Assembly (NCBI GenBank): GCA_010279815.1
Contig: QEOQ01000141.1
Span: 1,606,176-1,670,175, forward strand
Length of the DNA: 64,000 nucleotides
Direction of reading: 5' to 3'
From: Brachionus plicatilis
Taxonomy: Eukaryota; Rotifera; Eurotatoria; Ploima; Brachionidae
How positions within the stretch are numbered: position 1 is the first letter of the stretch; the number at the start of each line of letters is the position of its first letter. The notes below the pieces were generated by a model. The model was not told where the DNA came from and made no database searches. It saw nothing but the letters and a program-made list of their open reading frames with translations. Positions 36,501 to 47,938 of the stretch are shown here, one piece after another. The translations under genes and the position numbers were made by a program.

Positions 36501-39500
36501 GGCAAACTTGATGGGAAAACCATTGATTGATTTGTAAGCTTACTTTTTATTTCTTTTTGGTTAAAATATGTTGAATAGTTCTATTCATTAAATTGATCTT
36601 GGCCTATACTTTTTTATCAATAATTTAACTTCACCCTAATTTAATTTACTTATATCCATATAAAATAAATTTTAGCGTTTAAAAAGATCTTGTTAACATA
36701 AAAATACTTGTATTTTTGTTTGAAAAAATTCAAATATCTCAAGATAACTTCTTAATTCCAAATTTTTCTTTTTTTTTTAGTATTTACCTTTATCTAGCTA
36801 TTGCTTGAGTGTTTTGTGTGCTCATTCTTTCAACAAAACTACTACCGGATTACCTTCCCGAATCAAGCATTTCAAGAATTGATGAAAAAAATTATATAAT
36901 AATTATCAAGATTTTTTTTGAATCAAAAAAGTTTTTTAATTGAAAGAAGTTATTTTAAATGCATGTAACATTGTTATAAAGAAAATTTATTTAAGTGAAT
37001 AAAAAGTAATTTTAGTTACAAAAACAATTTCGAGCCATTGATTTTTATATATTTAGTCAAAATTATTTTGAAAAATATCGAGGAAAGTTTTGAACGACAT
37101 TTAGACCTCATGCTCATGTTTTTTCCAATTACCTTATTTTTCCAATCAACTAAATTAAAGAGGATATTTAAAAAAAATTTCAAATTTTTAAATTTTAATT
37201 TCCAAAAATTTTAAAACAGGCTTATTTTTTATTTTGTTAAAAAAATATGTTCTATTTACAATTTATTTTTTCTCAAAATTAAGAAAAAAGCTGTTTAACT
37301 TCGCTTAAATAAATCCGATTTATTAACTTTGGGTTGTCACTTTTATACTATTTTGGAAAAATCCATATTAGTGAGTTTTTAAAAAAAGTAAATTTCCACT
37401 AAAAAAGATAAATAAGTCTTAGGTTTATTATCAAAAGTAAATTAAAAATCAAATTTTAAGTTTTCTATAAAAATAAGTCTTTTTTAAAATTTTTCTATTA
37501 TTAACTTAACTTTATTAAGCATAATTTATATAGCATTTATTAAAAAAAAAAAAACGAAAAAATAATAAAAGCTTATCTAATCATTTTTTAGTATATTCCA
37601 GACTAGTTTATAAGTCACAAAAATTTAAGTCAAAGTTATGACTTGACTTAAAAAAAAAAAAAAATTAACTCTTTGACTTGACTTAGGACTTGTTACTTAA
37701 AAACTAGTCTGGTATATTCTCAAAGTATTTCATCTATTTTACCTTTTTTTATCCTTTCACAAGCTAATGGAAAAATAATCTACAGTATATAACTTCCATT
37801 ACTACTATTCTACGATTTATAATTATATGAATAAATTTGGACATTTTCTTATTAAAAATTAATTTTTTTCTTTAATAAGTGGAAACAAACAAACTGATGA
37901 AAAAATTGAATTAGGAAGACAATCGCAAAAATCCCAATCTTCTTCTCATTCAAAGAAGAAACGCTCATCATCGTCGTCATCAACTTCATCATCATCGTCA
38001 AATTCATCTCGTTTAAAAAGAGGGGAACCGGTGATGCAATTAGGACCAAGGTCAAACTCAAATACCAAATCCAGCAAATCACATGAATCAGAATCAGATT
38101 CGGAGAAAGAAAAGCCTAATTTGTCAAAGAAGCTGAATTTACCTTCTATAAAGAATCCATCGCCCAGAGAAGCAGATTCGAAATCAAGATCGCCCCCAAA
38201 TACTCCTATCAAAAGTCCTGACCGTTTAAGTAATTCAGCTAGAGAAAAGCTAATTTCTAATTCATTCAGCGCCCCGCCCAATACCACAAAAGACAATGCT
38301 GAAAAAAAGACGAGTCCTGTACCGTCCAAAAAGAGCTTGGCTTCATTAAGAGAAAGGTAAAATTCTCATTTTTTAATCTGATTAATTAACTTTGAGTTGT
38401 CACTTTTATACTACTCTGGAAAAATCCATATTAGTTAGTTTTTAAATAAAGTAAATTTCCACTAACAAAGATAAATACAGTAGCGCTACGCCACGTGGAT
38501 TTTACGTAAATTTACGTCAAATTACGTTAATTTACGTAATTTTACGTAAAAAAAAAGTAAATTTACGTAAATTTACGTAAAGATAGAATAGTAAAATTAC
38601 TTTTTTTTACGTAAAATGTAAAACGGCCAAAAAACAGTCGAAAATACAGTATTTTAGACGATTTTTTTGAAAATTTGAATTTTCTGAGTTTTTTAACTAA
38701 AATTTTCAAAAAAGTAAATTTACTTTTTTTTACGTAAAATCCACGTGGCGTAGCGCTACTGTAAGTCTTTTAATAAAGTCTTTTATAAAAAAATTCTAAG
38801 TTTCCTATAAAAATTAGTCTTTTTAAAAATTTTTCTATTATTAAGTTAACTTTATTAAACATAATTTATTTAGCATTTATTAAAAAATAAAAAATAAAAA
38901 AACTTAAATGTGAAGCAAAAATTTACTTTTTTAATTCATGATTTATTTGAATTAAAATTAAAATTTCATTTAAACAGTAGATTTTTTTAATTAATTGTAG
39001 TCGATTCTCGCATCTTTTTTATGTTGATTTAAAATTTTAAGTTTTCAAATAAAGATTTAAAAAGAATCAATTAAAAAAGTAATAAAAAAAGATAAAAATA
39101 TTAAAAGTTTTATGATTAAAAAAACGAACAAATAATAAAAGCTTATTTAATCATTTTGGTGAACTTTAAATTAATTAAGTTTTGATCGTATGATCATTTT
39201 CAAGTTGCCTTGAAGAAGAAGAATATCTTAATTTATTATAGTTAATTATTGGAAGGTTCAGAACAATTTCCAAAATTAAAAAACATACTTTTTTTAGTAT
39301 ATTCTCAAAGTATTTCATCTATTTTACCTTTTCTTATCCTTTCAAAAGCTAATGGAAAAATAATCTATATTACTTCCATTACTTCTATTCTAAGATTTCT
39401 AATTATATGCGAATTTAATATAAATTTTGACATTTTCTTATTTAATACGTAATTTTTTCTCTTATTAGTGGAAACAAACAAACTGATGAAAAAATTGAAT

Positions 39501-39991
39501 CAGGAAGACAATCGCAAAAATCCCAATCTTCTTCTCATTCAAAGAAGAAACGCTCACCATCGTCGTCATCCACTTCATCATCGTCGTCATCAACTTCATC
39601 ATCGTCGTCATCAACTTCATCATCATCTTCAAATTCATCTCGTTTAAAAAGAGGGGAACCGGTGATGCAATCAGGATCGAGTCCTGTACCGTCCAAAAAG
39701 AGCTTGGCTTCATTAAGAGAAGGGTATAATTCTCCGGTAAAGGCAGAAAGAATTTCTACCCCAACGAAGAAAAGTTCGAGTTCACGAGTTCAATCTAGAA
39801 CAAGTCAAAATTTAGAGGAAAACAAAGAGTTGGAATTGAGTAGAAAGAGTTCAACTTCTTCTTCTAGATCGTTGAAGAAAGAGAGAAATAATTCGGGTAG
39901 AAAAAGTCAAATTGGCAATGATGAGCAAAGGGATAATCCAAATGCACCATTTGTAGACACCAAGAAAGCAATTGATGATTTGTTCGAATAA
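30596..39991 (+). CDS. PLAT domain and ankyrin-repeat protein with Ser-rich tails
   Basis: Eleven exons join in phase: 30596-30639, 30702-30792, 30841-30933, 30982-31053, 32133-32333, 32540-32587, 32642-32911, 35198-35465, 35519-36533, 37880-38356, 39469-39991, giving 1033 residues. An in-frame TGA sits just before the start. Order: basic N-terminal region (1-183); a Glu/Arg-rich coiled coil (about 190-260); a PLAT/LH2 domain (about 278-405; YQIMVKTGDRTGSST, then IEYNWFMDFLRVED); a Ser-rich linker (about 420-535); three or four ankyrin repeats (about 540-695; GQTPLHLAAMWGH); and two Lys/Ser-rich tails coded by duplicated exons. No signal peptide, so cytoplasmic. PLAT binds lipids or proteins and ankyrins bind proteins, hence a scaffold. 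I do not know a named orthologue with this domain order. Confidence 0.8.
31054..32132. other. Intron of the PLAT-ankyrin gene
   Basis: About 1.1 kb. It contains a GC-richer patch (about 31374-31560) with CATCACCATCATCAC and GATCAG repeats that may be an old transposon tail. Nothing coding. Confidence 0.45.
32912..35197. other. Large intron of the PLAT-ankyrin gene
   Basis: 2.3 kb. An imperfect foldback with GGTGCA/TGCACC-type blocks lies at about 33640-33775, and an AAGTCAAGTCAAG-type MITE remnant at about 34640-34965. No exon is needed, because phases on both sides close and the protein runs straight from the coiled coil into PLAT. Confidence 0.55.
34640..34965. mobile_element. AAGTC-repeat MITE remnant
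   Basis: The left side has AAGTCACAAGTCTTAAGTCAAG and the right side has GACTTTGACTTGACTTAGAC, the same sub-terminal motifs as the hAT MITEs at 37599 and 52191. Ends are eroded and no target duplication was found. Confidence 0.45.
37599..37711. mobile_element. 113-bp hAT-like MITE (unit 1 only)
   Basis: Ends CAGACTAGTTTATAAGTCAC / inverted CAGACTAGTTTTTAAGTAAC; GTATATTC on both sides (37591-37598 and 37712-37719). Unit 2 of the tandem duplication has a single GTATATTC at the matching place (39296-39303), i.e. the empty site. Confidence 0.88.
38478..38761. mobile_element. 284-bp Tc1/mariner-like foldback MITE (unit 2 only)
   Basis: Long, apparently perfect inverted ends starting CAGTAGCGCTACGCCACGTG, with TA on both sides. 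The interior is ACGTAA/TTTACGT repeats forming a near-complete palindrome. Unit 1 has plain AAATAAGTC at the matching point (37408-37416), which fits a TA target. Confidence 0.88.
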
Positions 39992-40112
39992 AACTTAAAT
40001 TTTAGTTAAATAATTTTTTTTGAAAACTAATTTTTGAACTGAAAAACAAACAGTTTATTTAAAATTTTAAAAGATTAAATAAAATTTTTAATTCAGAATT
40101 TACTTTAATATA

Positions 40113-41126
40113 CAGTACTGCTATGATAAACTGTTTTTACGTAATTTCAAGTAAAATTACGTAAAATTACCAAAGTAAAAAAAAGTAAATTTACCGGATT
40201 TTACGTAATTTCACGTATAATTACCGGAAATTACGTAAATTTATGTAAATAGTAAAAATTCCAAAAAATACTATTTTTTTTGAGATTTTTGACATTTTTT
40301 AACTTTTTTTTAATTTTTTGGGCCCGAATTCAAAAAAAAAGAATTAACTTTTTTTCACGTAATTTTACGTGAAATTTTATTTAATTGTGGTAATTTTTAG
40401 TAAAAAAAAGTTGATTATAAACAATAAACAAAAAGGTAAAAAAAATAATTTTCAATTATACCCATCCCAATATAATTCAATGGGCTGAGATTTCATTTAA
40501 GGGAGCAACAAATTTTGCTGTAACAGATAAGAAGAAAAGCTTTTACTTAAGAATTTTTTAAGATTTTTAAGAGCAACATGGATGCAATACTTCCCGATTT
40601 AAATCCCATTGAACTTATGTGGGACGAGTTAAAACAGCATGTTAGGAAGAGAATGATTTTATCTGAAGCTGATGCCGAAATGGCGGTCAAAGATTTCGAA
40701 AAATCTTTATCGAAAGAAAAATGCAAAAATTATATAAATCATTTAAAAAAGGTTTTTATTTTCGATTTAATCTTTAAAAAAATTTTAATAAAAATTAAGG
40801 TAATTAAAGTGGTTATAGAAAGAAATGAAGACTGGTCGCATTTTTGAATTAAATTGGGATGAGTATAATTGAAAATTTACTTTTTTAATTTTTTTTACTA
40901 AAAATTACCACTATTAAATAAAATTTATTTTTACGTGAAAAAAAGTTATTTCTTTTTTTTTGAATTCGGGCCCAAAAAATTAAAAAAAAGTTAAAAAATC
41001 TCAAAAATCTCAAAAAAAATAGTATTTTTTGGAATTTTTACTATTTACATAAATTTACGTAATTTCCGGTAATTATGCGTGAAATTACGTAAAATTACGT
41101 AAAAACAGTTTATCATGGCAGTACTG
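40113..41126. mobile_element. 1.0 kb Tc1/mariner-like foldback element with transposase remnant
   Basis: Ends CAGTACTGCTATGATAAACT / inverted CAGTACTGCCATGATAAACT, flanked by TA on both sides. The inverted arms are very long, about 370 bp each, extending inward to TTTTCAATTATACCCATCCC and its complement near 40840. The central 350 bp holds the frame 40578-40847, whose start reads DAILPDLNPIELMWDELKQHV. That is the end of a Tc1/mariner DDE transposase around the last catalytic acid region. The rest of the transposase is missing, so the element cannot move itself. Confidence 0.85.
40578..40847 (+). pseudogene. C-terminal fragment of Tc1/mariner transposase
   Basis: LPDLNPIELMWDELKQHVRKR matches the conserved SPDLNPIE-x-LWDELKR motif near the C-terminus of Tc1-type transposases. 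About 60 matching residues follow before the frame degenerates into low complexity. Lies between the long inverted arms of 40113-41126. Confidence 0.8.
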
Positions 41127-41383
41127 TATTTATTTATTGTATATTTTATTTTTTTGACCATTAAACCAAAACTTCATTGATTCAAACTTCTAAAGTTCAT
41201 ACAGAAATTACGGGCTTCATAATTTTAGCACAAAAAGGAAAAATTTTTAATTTGTTTTTAATTGTACAAAAATGGCTCTGTAAAAAGTACAATATTGTAC
41301 AAATTATACAAACCAATTCTGAGTCCTGTAAATACTCTGCAATTTATTGCAAATTTTAATCTATTTTTTTTTTGATTGATTGC

Positions 41384-41530
41384 GTTCCATGTAGCTATTA
41401 AGGCGGCCAAATAAATTTTTGCCGTTCCATGTAGTTATTAAGGCGGCCAAATAAATTTTTTGCCGTTCCATGTAGTTATTAAGGCGGCCAAATAAATTTT
41501 TTGCCGTTCCATCTAGTTATCAGGGCGGCC
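41384..41530. repeat. 40-41-bp tandem repeat, about 3.6 copies
   Basis: Unit begins GTTCCATGTAGTTATTAAGG and continues CGGCCAAATAAATTTTTTGCC. Copies start at 41384, 41424, 41465 and 41506; the last is partial and diverged. GC-richer than its surroundings. Confidence 0.9.
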
Positions 41531-42982
41531 ATTTTTATTTCAAAGTCTTTTCAATGGAAAGACTTTAAAATGACTTTTTTTTCTGACTTTTGCGCAAATC
41601 TGTATAAAAGTAACAAAAAACAGTCAACGAGGGAGTTCTGAAATATTTAAAAGATTGGGATGCAACTGGGAAATAAAATGCATGGTTAGGACTGGAGATA
41701 AATATTCATTAAAGTAGAAAAAACAGTGAACGGTAGATTCGATAAAAATTCTCTTTGACTGATCCTAGTGATTTTTTTAGCTAACCTGTGCTTTCCTATC
41801 CGTATACATTTAGCTGGACCTTTAAATGATAGTGAATTAGTGAGCTTGTTTGGTTTATGCCAGTTTATAATACTTGATTCCAACGAAAATTTAAAGTACT
41901 CGATTAAGTCGACTCTCTCTTAAAGAATCGATAGGTTCAAAATTTCTTATGGAAGTTCTTTTATGTTCTTTACAAGTTAAGTGACTTTTTCTAGTATAAT
42001 TATTTCATTTTGGTGTGGTATGACGGCACCAAGCTTCTATTGTATATTCTAAATGCGGTTTTACAAATCTAGATCAAATTTTCAAATTAGTGTTTTACAT
42101 AAAAGGTATTTTAAAGAATTTTTTAAGATAGCATTTTTTCAAAAATTAAACAATCTTTAAATACAATTCTTAATTATTTTCTATTCATATCTATTCATTT
42201 ATTAAATTAATACAGGATATTTTTACTCAAATTATTTAGAGGACTTAACAAATTTAAATTATTAAGAATTTAATTTTGTTAATATTTTCGTTATTTCTAA
42301 ATTCTTTTTTTACAAAATATTGAAAAGAATGACTAATTGAAATTGAATTTTCAGTTTTATATTAAAAAAATGGTATTTTTTATCAGTTTCCAAAACAATA
42401 TATACCAAAATTTTATTGAACATAATTTTTTTAGTTTTTAATTCAGAAAAATTATACTAGTTTTTAACTGAAGCAAAAATTAATTATCAATTATTATTTT
42501 TAAATATTTTAACATTCAACTTTTTTTCTCTGTTTTAATTTTATATTCTAATTGATGTTAAAACATCATTTAAAGGGTTGTAATTTTTATCTCATTTTTT
42601 TTTCTTTATTTTTTCATCAGCACGGTGATATACAACAAAAACTGAAAAAAATTTCTTTTTATTCTGAAAATTCAAATTAAATGAAAAATTGAATTCTCAA
42701 AAAAAATTCAAAATAATGAAACATCCTAATTACTGACTCTTGAAAGCTTTGAATTATATTTTTTTTATTTTTAATTTCAGTTTCTTTTATTTAGTTCTAA
42801 ATTTAATTCAAAAAAAGTTAAAAGCATTCAATTGACCAACAACGAAAAAATGGCCTGTTAAAAAATTGACAGTGTCATGAATAAATTAATCGATAAAATG
42901 AAATTAATTAATAATTTGTAAAAAATTATATTTTCAGATAATATTCAATTATTTAATAATTTATTTTAAAAATGAATAATTT

Positions 42983-44564
42983 TCATTGTAGCGCTCTTGC
43001 AAATTGAGGTAACACTTCGCCTTGGATGGGTCCATATGGAACTCTTTCTCCGTCAATCATTATATTTCCACATTCATGTCCATCCAGTGGCTCAAGTCGG
43101 AATGCTTTTACCTTTACAAATTCAATATATTTATTTTCTAGAAATTTTCCTTTCGCTGCATCATTAAAAAGCTCTAAAATCCTAAGTTTTGGAGCACCAT
43201 CTCTAACAAAAGTTAACATAATTGATCCATCATTTAGCTTTGTTTCTGGTGAGATAATAAAATCAATTCCCATAAGAGGAAGATTAACTGCCGCAAACAT
43301 CACAAAGCTGTCCTCTATTGTCAACCAGTCATTGGGAACTTTTTCATCAAGAGGTTTCAAAAATCTATACTCTATGTTCAACTCTGGATTCACAAGTCTT
43401 TTTTCTTCTAATTCTTCGCTGGAATAATTGTCAGTATTCCTCAAAACTTTTAAATTTGAATCTTTTGGCGTGTAGTTTTTCATTTCATCAGCGGGCAAAA
43501 AAGAAATCCTTCCTCTATATTTTCGTAGGTCTTTTTAAAATTCTTTAAATTTAATTAAATTATTTTTCCAAATTTTACTCATTAGCCTCCTTATGGCACC
43601 CAAAACAAATCTGAAGCCGCCTAAAAATCTAAATTGTTCACTTTCAAAATCAACATCTGCAACCATGGCCCATTCAACATTCAAAAATGAATTGATAAAA
43701 GTCTGATTCTGTAATTGAATACTAACAAGATCCATAGGAACTGGATTAGACTTGGCGTACATAAATGACATTAGAGTGGCGAAATTTTCAATTTTGTCAT
43801 ACATGAAATTTTCATTGCTCAAAAAAGCAATTGAAGAAGACAGTCCATTTGCAGAGCCAGCTGCAATCTGGCCGATGGGAACTTTGATAGCATCTTTCCA
43901 ATCAGGTCGAGAGAGTAGGCCATTTAAAACTTCAAAAACCAAGCCATCACCTGAAATAACAATTATGCCGCGATAATTTCCAACTTCAATCTTTTGGCTT
44001 ACTTCCTTAGCATGGTTTGCAAAATCTTTAAAAATATTAATTAAAAATTTTGTATACAAACATTTTAAATGAAATACTTGTTTCAATTATTTTAAATTTA
44101 ACATTTGCAAGCTTCCACATGCTAACTACTTGGTAAAGCATTAATTTCGATGCTTTGCCTGATCCTGAATTCGGGTTCAAAAAAACTAGAAAAGGTCTCT
44201 GGTCTTTTGTTACAATTAAATGATCAATGTGTTTTTTAAAATTGACAACTTTTTTTAAATTAGTAAATTTTTTATTGTACTTGTCGTAGCTAAGCTGAGA
44301 TACGATTTTTTCTCGTTTATTTCCATCTTGTTTTGGAAAAGTACAGATATTTAGTGTAACCGCATGATCATTTAATGCATAAGGCTCATCAATATAGCAT
44401 CCGATTATATCTTTAACTTGATAATTAATTTCATTTTTATTCGAAAAGTTTAATTTCAAAAATTCTCCAAAAATTGCAACTCGAACATGAATTTTAGTTT
44501 CTTTCGAAAAAAATTCTTCTTCAATAATTGGACTTGTATTTGGTATTTGATGGGAATTTTTCAT
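42983..44564 (-). CDS. SPHK: Sphingosine kinase
   Basis: Three exons join in phase: 44078-44564, 43579-44025, 42983-43530, giving 493 residues. The DAG-kinase catalytic fold is clear: NPNSGSGKA (nucleotide loop, about residue 137), ISGDGLVFEVLNGLL with the catalytic Asp, IAAGSANGL, then the sphingosine-kinase-specific VADVDFESEQFRFLGGFRF. The last exon brings NLRKYRGRISFLP and the C-terminal KAFRLEPLDG. It phosphorylates sphingosine to sphingosine-1-phosphate. The length suits the shorter SPHK1/2-type core. AGSANGL has Ala where many have Gly, a mild change. Introns are about 48-52 bp, small even for this window. Confidence 0.93.
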
Positions 44565-45940
44565 TCTAGTATTTTGTCATAATTTAAAATTTGAATGCTT
44601 AATTAGAATTTTTTTACTTTTCTAAAAGCTAAGTTCGTAAAGGTATGAAATGCAAAAAAAATTATAATTATTCTTATGCTAATGGCCTTAGTCAGTATTA
44701 CGAGGGAAAAATTGATTTTAAAGCTTCATTTATTCAGGTTGCCCAGAGAACTAAATATATTTAGAAAAATAATTGGGTTTTAGTTTTTTTTTGTTTATTC
44801 ATGCTTCACGGCTTTCATTAATTTTTTTTTTTAAATTATATTATTTAAATTATTATATTATTAGAATGTTTTTAAAGACTGAAAATTATTTTAAAACATT
44901 TTTAGATTTTTTAAAGCTTGAATTTGCTAAATTTGATTTTAAATTAGATTTATTTGTTACTAATAAAGCTGGGATAAAAAATTCTTTTTGCAGCATTAGT
45001 TAAAAAATTTCAAGTTGATTTTTTAGAAAATTGTTCCTTTGGAACATTATTTTTATTATCTTTTTAATTATTAATTTATATGATTGAGTCACTTAAAATA
45101 TTTATCAAAAAATATTAACTTTTTTTTTATATCTTTTAGAAAAAAAATTTTTGTTTTTAAAGAGTTATCAACTCTTATTTGTGAAATTTTAATTCTTATG
45201 AAATTTACGTTTTAAATGATTAATAGAGAAATTTTTGTAACTAAAGCAATTTATTCTTCAAAATTTATTTAATTAATATTTCCAATGAAAAATATTTAAT
45301 TTAAAATTTTTTGTAAAAATTTTTTTAATTTATCTATTATTTGATTAAATTTATAAATACGAGTTTCGACACCAATTCTTTGAAGCTGCCTATAGTTAGT
45401 GTGTAATGCAGCTACTATAAGTGGCTTTCTGCGCAAGTCATCTTTGCAAGCAATGACTAGCTGTAGCTTTTCATCTATTGAAATTAGTGAGAATGTTAAG
45501 CATCATTGATGAGGACAAAGGGATTGTAAAAAGATGGTTTTTGTTGCCAAAATTCAAATAACTTTCTAATTTTAAAAAGAAAATAATACTAAATTCTCAA
45601 ATGTTTCTTTTGTTTATTTATTTAAATAACCAGATTTTTAACCATTTTAATCATTCTAAAAGAGATAAATAATTAATAAATATTTTGCTACGAAATTTCC
45701 AAACATCTATTACCGGAAGCATTTTTTTCAACTTTCACATACCCTTTATGCACAATGTAATTTATTTATTTCAAAAAACACCTCTTGGGTGATGAAAAAA
45801 TCACAATATTAGAAAAATTCAAAATTATAACTAAAACTCTTGACTTATTAGTTTGTTGCCAGAGTTTAAAATACTTTCGAATACTTTATCTTATAATCAT
45901 TTATTTTAATTTTTTTTTCAAATAATTGATTGCAATTTTT
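44565..45940. other. Upstream of SPHK; no gene seen
   Basis: AT-rich. A GC-richer patch at 45360-45490 (around GAAGCTGCCTATAGTTAGTG) looks like a repeat but has no second copy in this window. The frame at 44773-45003 is low complexity. Confidence 0.45.
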
Positions 45941-46490
45941 TAAGACATTTATTCTTCCATACTTTGACTATGCGGCGCGCTAGTAATATATTTTCCAAAA
46001 TCAACAACATAGAAACCATTTAATCTATTTAATTCTGCCTTGTTTAAACTAATTCAAATTTTGAACACAACGATTTAAATAACTTTCTTGAGAAATACGG
46101 ATTATTTGGGTTCCAACACAGAATTTTATCTCGACATCTAAACTTTGGTTTTAAAATATTTAAACTGGACAATAGTCCTTTTTTATTAAAAGAAAGTTTA
46201 AAAGAAAATAAAATAAGAAACCTTAAATACATTTTAAGGAATAAAAATAATTTAATTGTACTAAAAACTAAAACAAAGTTTGGAGAGCTAACTTTTTATG
46301 ATTTTTTTCCAAAATTAATTAATAATTTTGTTATTGAACGTTTATGTTTATCCTTCAATCATTTCAAAACATCTATTTTTAAAAATATAGATAAAATTTT
46401 CTTAAATCAATTAAAATTTATAAAAAATTTAAATTGGTTTGTAAAAACTTTTACAAATCAATTAATTAAATTAATTGAATTTTTCTAATT
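45941..46490 (+). pseudogene. Heavily decayed LINE reverse-transcriptase tail
   Basis: In the plus frame near 45941-45985 TFILPYFDYAAR resembles the late RT motif of non-LTR elements (I-LPHFDYC). Beyond the stop that follows, hydrophobic coding-like segments continue in shifting frames to about 46490. Multiple stops; clearly dead. Confidence 0.5.
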
Positions 46491-46745
46491 TTTCTTTTGT
46501 TTTATTTTTTATAATCATTTTATATAAAGCATTTTGATATATTGTATTTTAATGAATTATTAATTTTAATTAAAATAAATTAAGAGTTAATCAGTCTCAA
46601 TAGATAAGGACACTAGCCTGTTGATTAACCCTGAAGCTTAACTATCTATTTTTTTACTGTATAAAAAAAATTATTTTCACTATATAAAAAAATTCAGTGA
46701 ATACACAATTGATTTAATTTTTATTTTTTAGTATAATAAAATTTT

Positions 46746-47078
46746 TTAAGTATGATTAATTAATAAAAAAATAATGAAAAAAATTTTATTTTTTGACGCT
46801 TCGATGATCTTTTTGTCATGATTTTCGTGTTGATCATTTGATATATGTATACTCACTTTGTGATCTTCATTGTTTAGAAGTATATACAACCTTTTGGGAC
46901 ATTGTTTTCGACACGTATAGAATCTTTTTTCGCCCTCTTGAGTTTTTCTTTTACAACCTCTAGTCCTTTTTTCGCTGAAATTGTTGACTGCGTCTATTGC
47001 AAGGTCTAACGATTCGTAAGTCTCGTGAAGATCATACTCTTTATTTTTGCCACGTTTGTCTTTTGGAACATTAACCAC
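46746..47078 (-). CDS. Transposase-associated zinc-finger (FLYWCH/MULE-type) fragment
   Basis: 110-codon frame. The segment EKRFYTCRKQCPKRLYIL, about 14 residues of linker, then HISNDQHENH gives a C-x3-C ... H-x5-H-x2-H pattern. This is typical of the N-terminal zinc domain of MULE-family transposases and related WRKY-GCM1/FLYWCH fingers. Basic stretches precede it. No DDE transposase domain follows within the window, and the frame ends in low-complexity AT-rich sequence, so it is most likely a transposon remnant, although an active small DNA-binding protein cannot be excluded. Confidence 0.45.
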   Translation of the reverse strand: MVNVPKDKRGKNKEYDLHETYESLDLAIDAVNNFSEKRTRGCKRKTQEGEKRFYTCRKQCPKRLYILLNNEDHKVSIHISNDQHENHDKKIIEASKNKIFFIIFLLINHT

Positions 47079-47938
47079 AATTATATTTTCATCGATTGAT
47101 TCTTTATCTAAGATGGTTTTGACGCCTTTTTATGTTTTCTAGAATCATATTTTCCCTTATTTATAGTTTTCATATTGTGGCAAAATATATTTATCAAGGA
47201 AATTATTCTTTTTGCAGGTGAACAAATTTTTTTTTACGGAAAAATTTTTTTTACATTGTGTTTTGATAATTTAGATGGGAATTAATTTTTCTATATAGAA
47301 AGTTGTATCTTTTTTATATAATAAAGTGTATCTTTTTAGAAAGTAAAAATAAGTTTCTGCGAAAGAAAAATCCATTTGCATTTATAAATAAATCCAAATA
47401 ATTACTTCCAAATAATATCTTTTAAGCTTTAAATTAAATTAGAATTAAATTAGAATATTTTATTATTGTAAAATATCTTGTTAAAAAAAAACTTTTGCAA
47501 CTTTTCTTTTGTTTTAAAAAATTTTAAATATTTAAATTAGATGTTTGATATTAAAAAAATCTTTTGGATGCCATTTGAAAATTTTCTAAATAAAAACTAT
47601 AGATATTTTTTTTAATTAAATAAAGATTTGCAAAAGTCTTAATTTTCGTAGGCTGTAATACGAAATTGAGACTATTAAAAAAAAAAACAAGGAGTCATAT
47701 TTGAAAAATATGACACAAATTGTTTTACGTTAAAATTTGTTTAAAAAAATTGTTAAAAGACCTTAAAGGTAAGAGAACTCAAATTTGACTTTGTAAGAAA
47801 AAAAGAGCAGAGACATAATTATCATTTTATGAGCTACAAATTTTTGTAAACCTTAAAGAAATCAGCTTATCTATTTATACAAGCTTCTAGGTTACTCGAG
47901 AAATTAGAAAATATATTTAAAGCAAAATCATTTTTAAA

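Larger units (their letters stand above)
37305..39735 (+). repeat. Tandem duplication of intron plus exon in the PLAT-ankyrin gene
   Basis: Unit 1 (about 37305-38372) and unit 2 (about 38378-39735) share, in order, TTGTCACTTTTATACTA, GGAAAAATCCATATTAG, TAAAGTAAATTTCCACT, the intron end with TATTTCATCTATTTTACC, and the exon start GGAAACAAACAAACTGATG through a run of TCATC codons. They share the later AGTCCTGTACCGTCCAAAAA as well. Unit 2 has lost about 230 bp of the exon middle and gained extra TCATCG codons. Each unit carries one MITE the other lacks. Confidence 0.88.
39992..42982. other. Intergenic: transposon and tandem repeat
   Basis: Apart from the Tc1-like element (40113-41126) and the 41-bp tandem array (41384-41530) no gene is seen. 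A CAGACTTG-family fragment sits at 41545-41603. Confidence 0.6.

Noticed and set aside
37852..38329. Minus-strand frames over the Ser-rich exons (also 39465-39713)
   Set aside because: Antisense of TCATC-type Ser codons; the plus frame joins in phase with the ankyrin exon.
41384..41530. CRISPR-like array
   Set aside because: The units are contiguous tandem copies with no unique spacers, in an animal genome.
43026..43427. 133-residue plus-strand frame
   Set aside because: Antisense shadow of the third sphingosine kinase exon.
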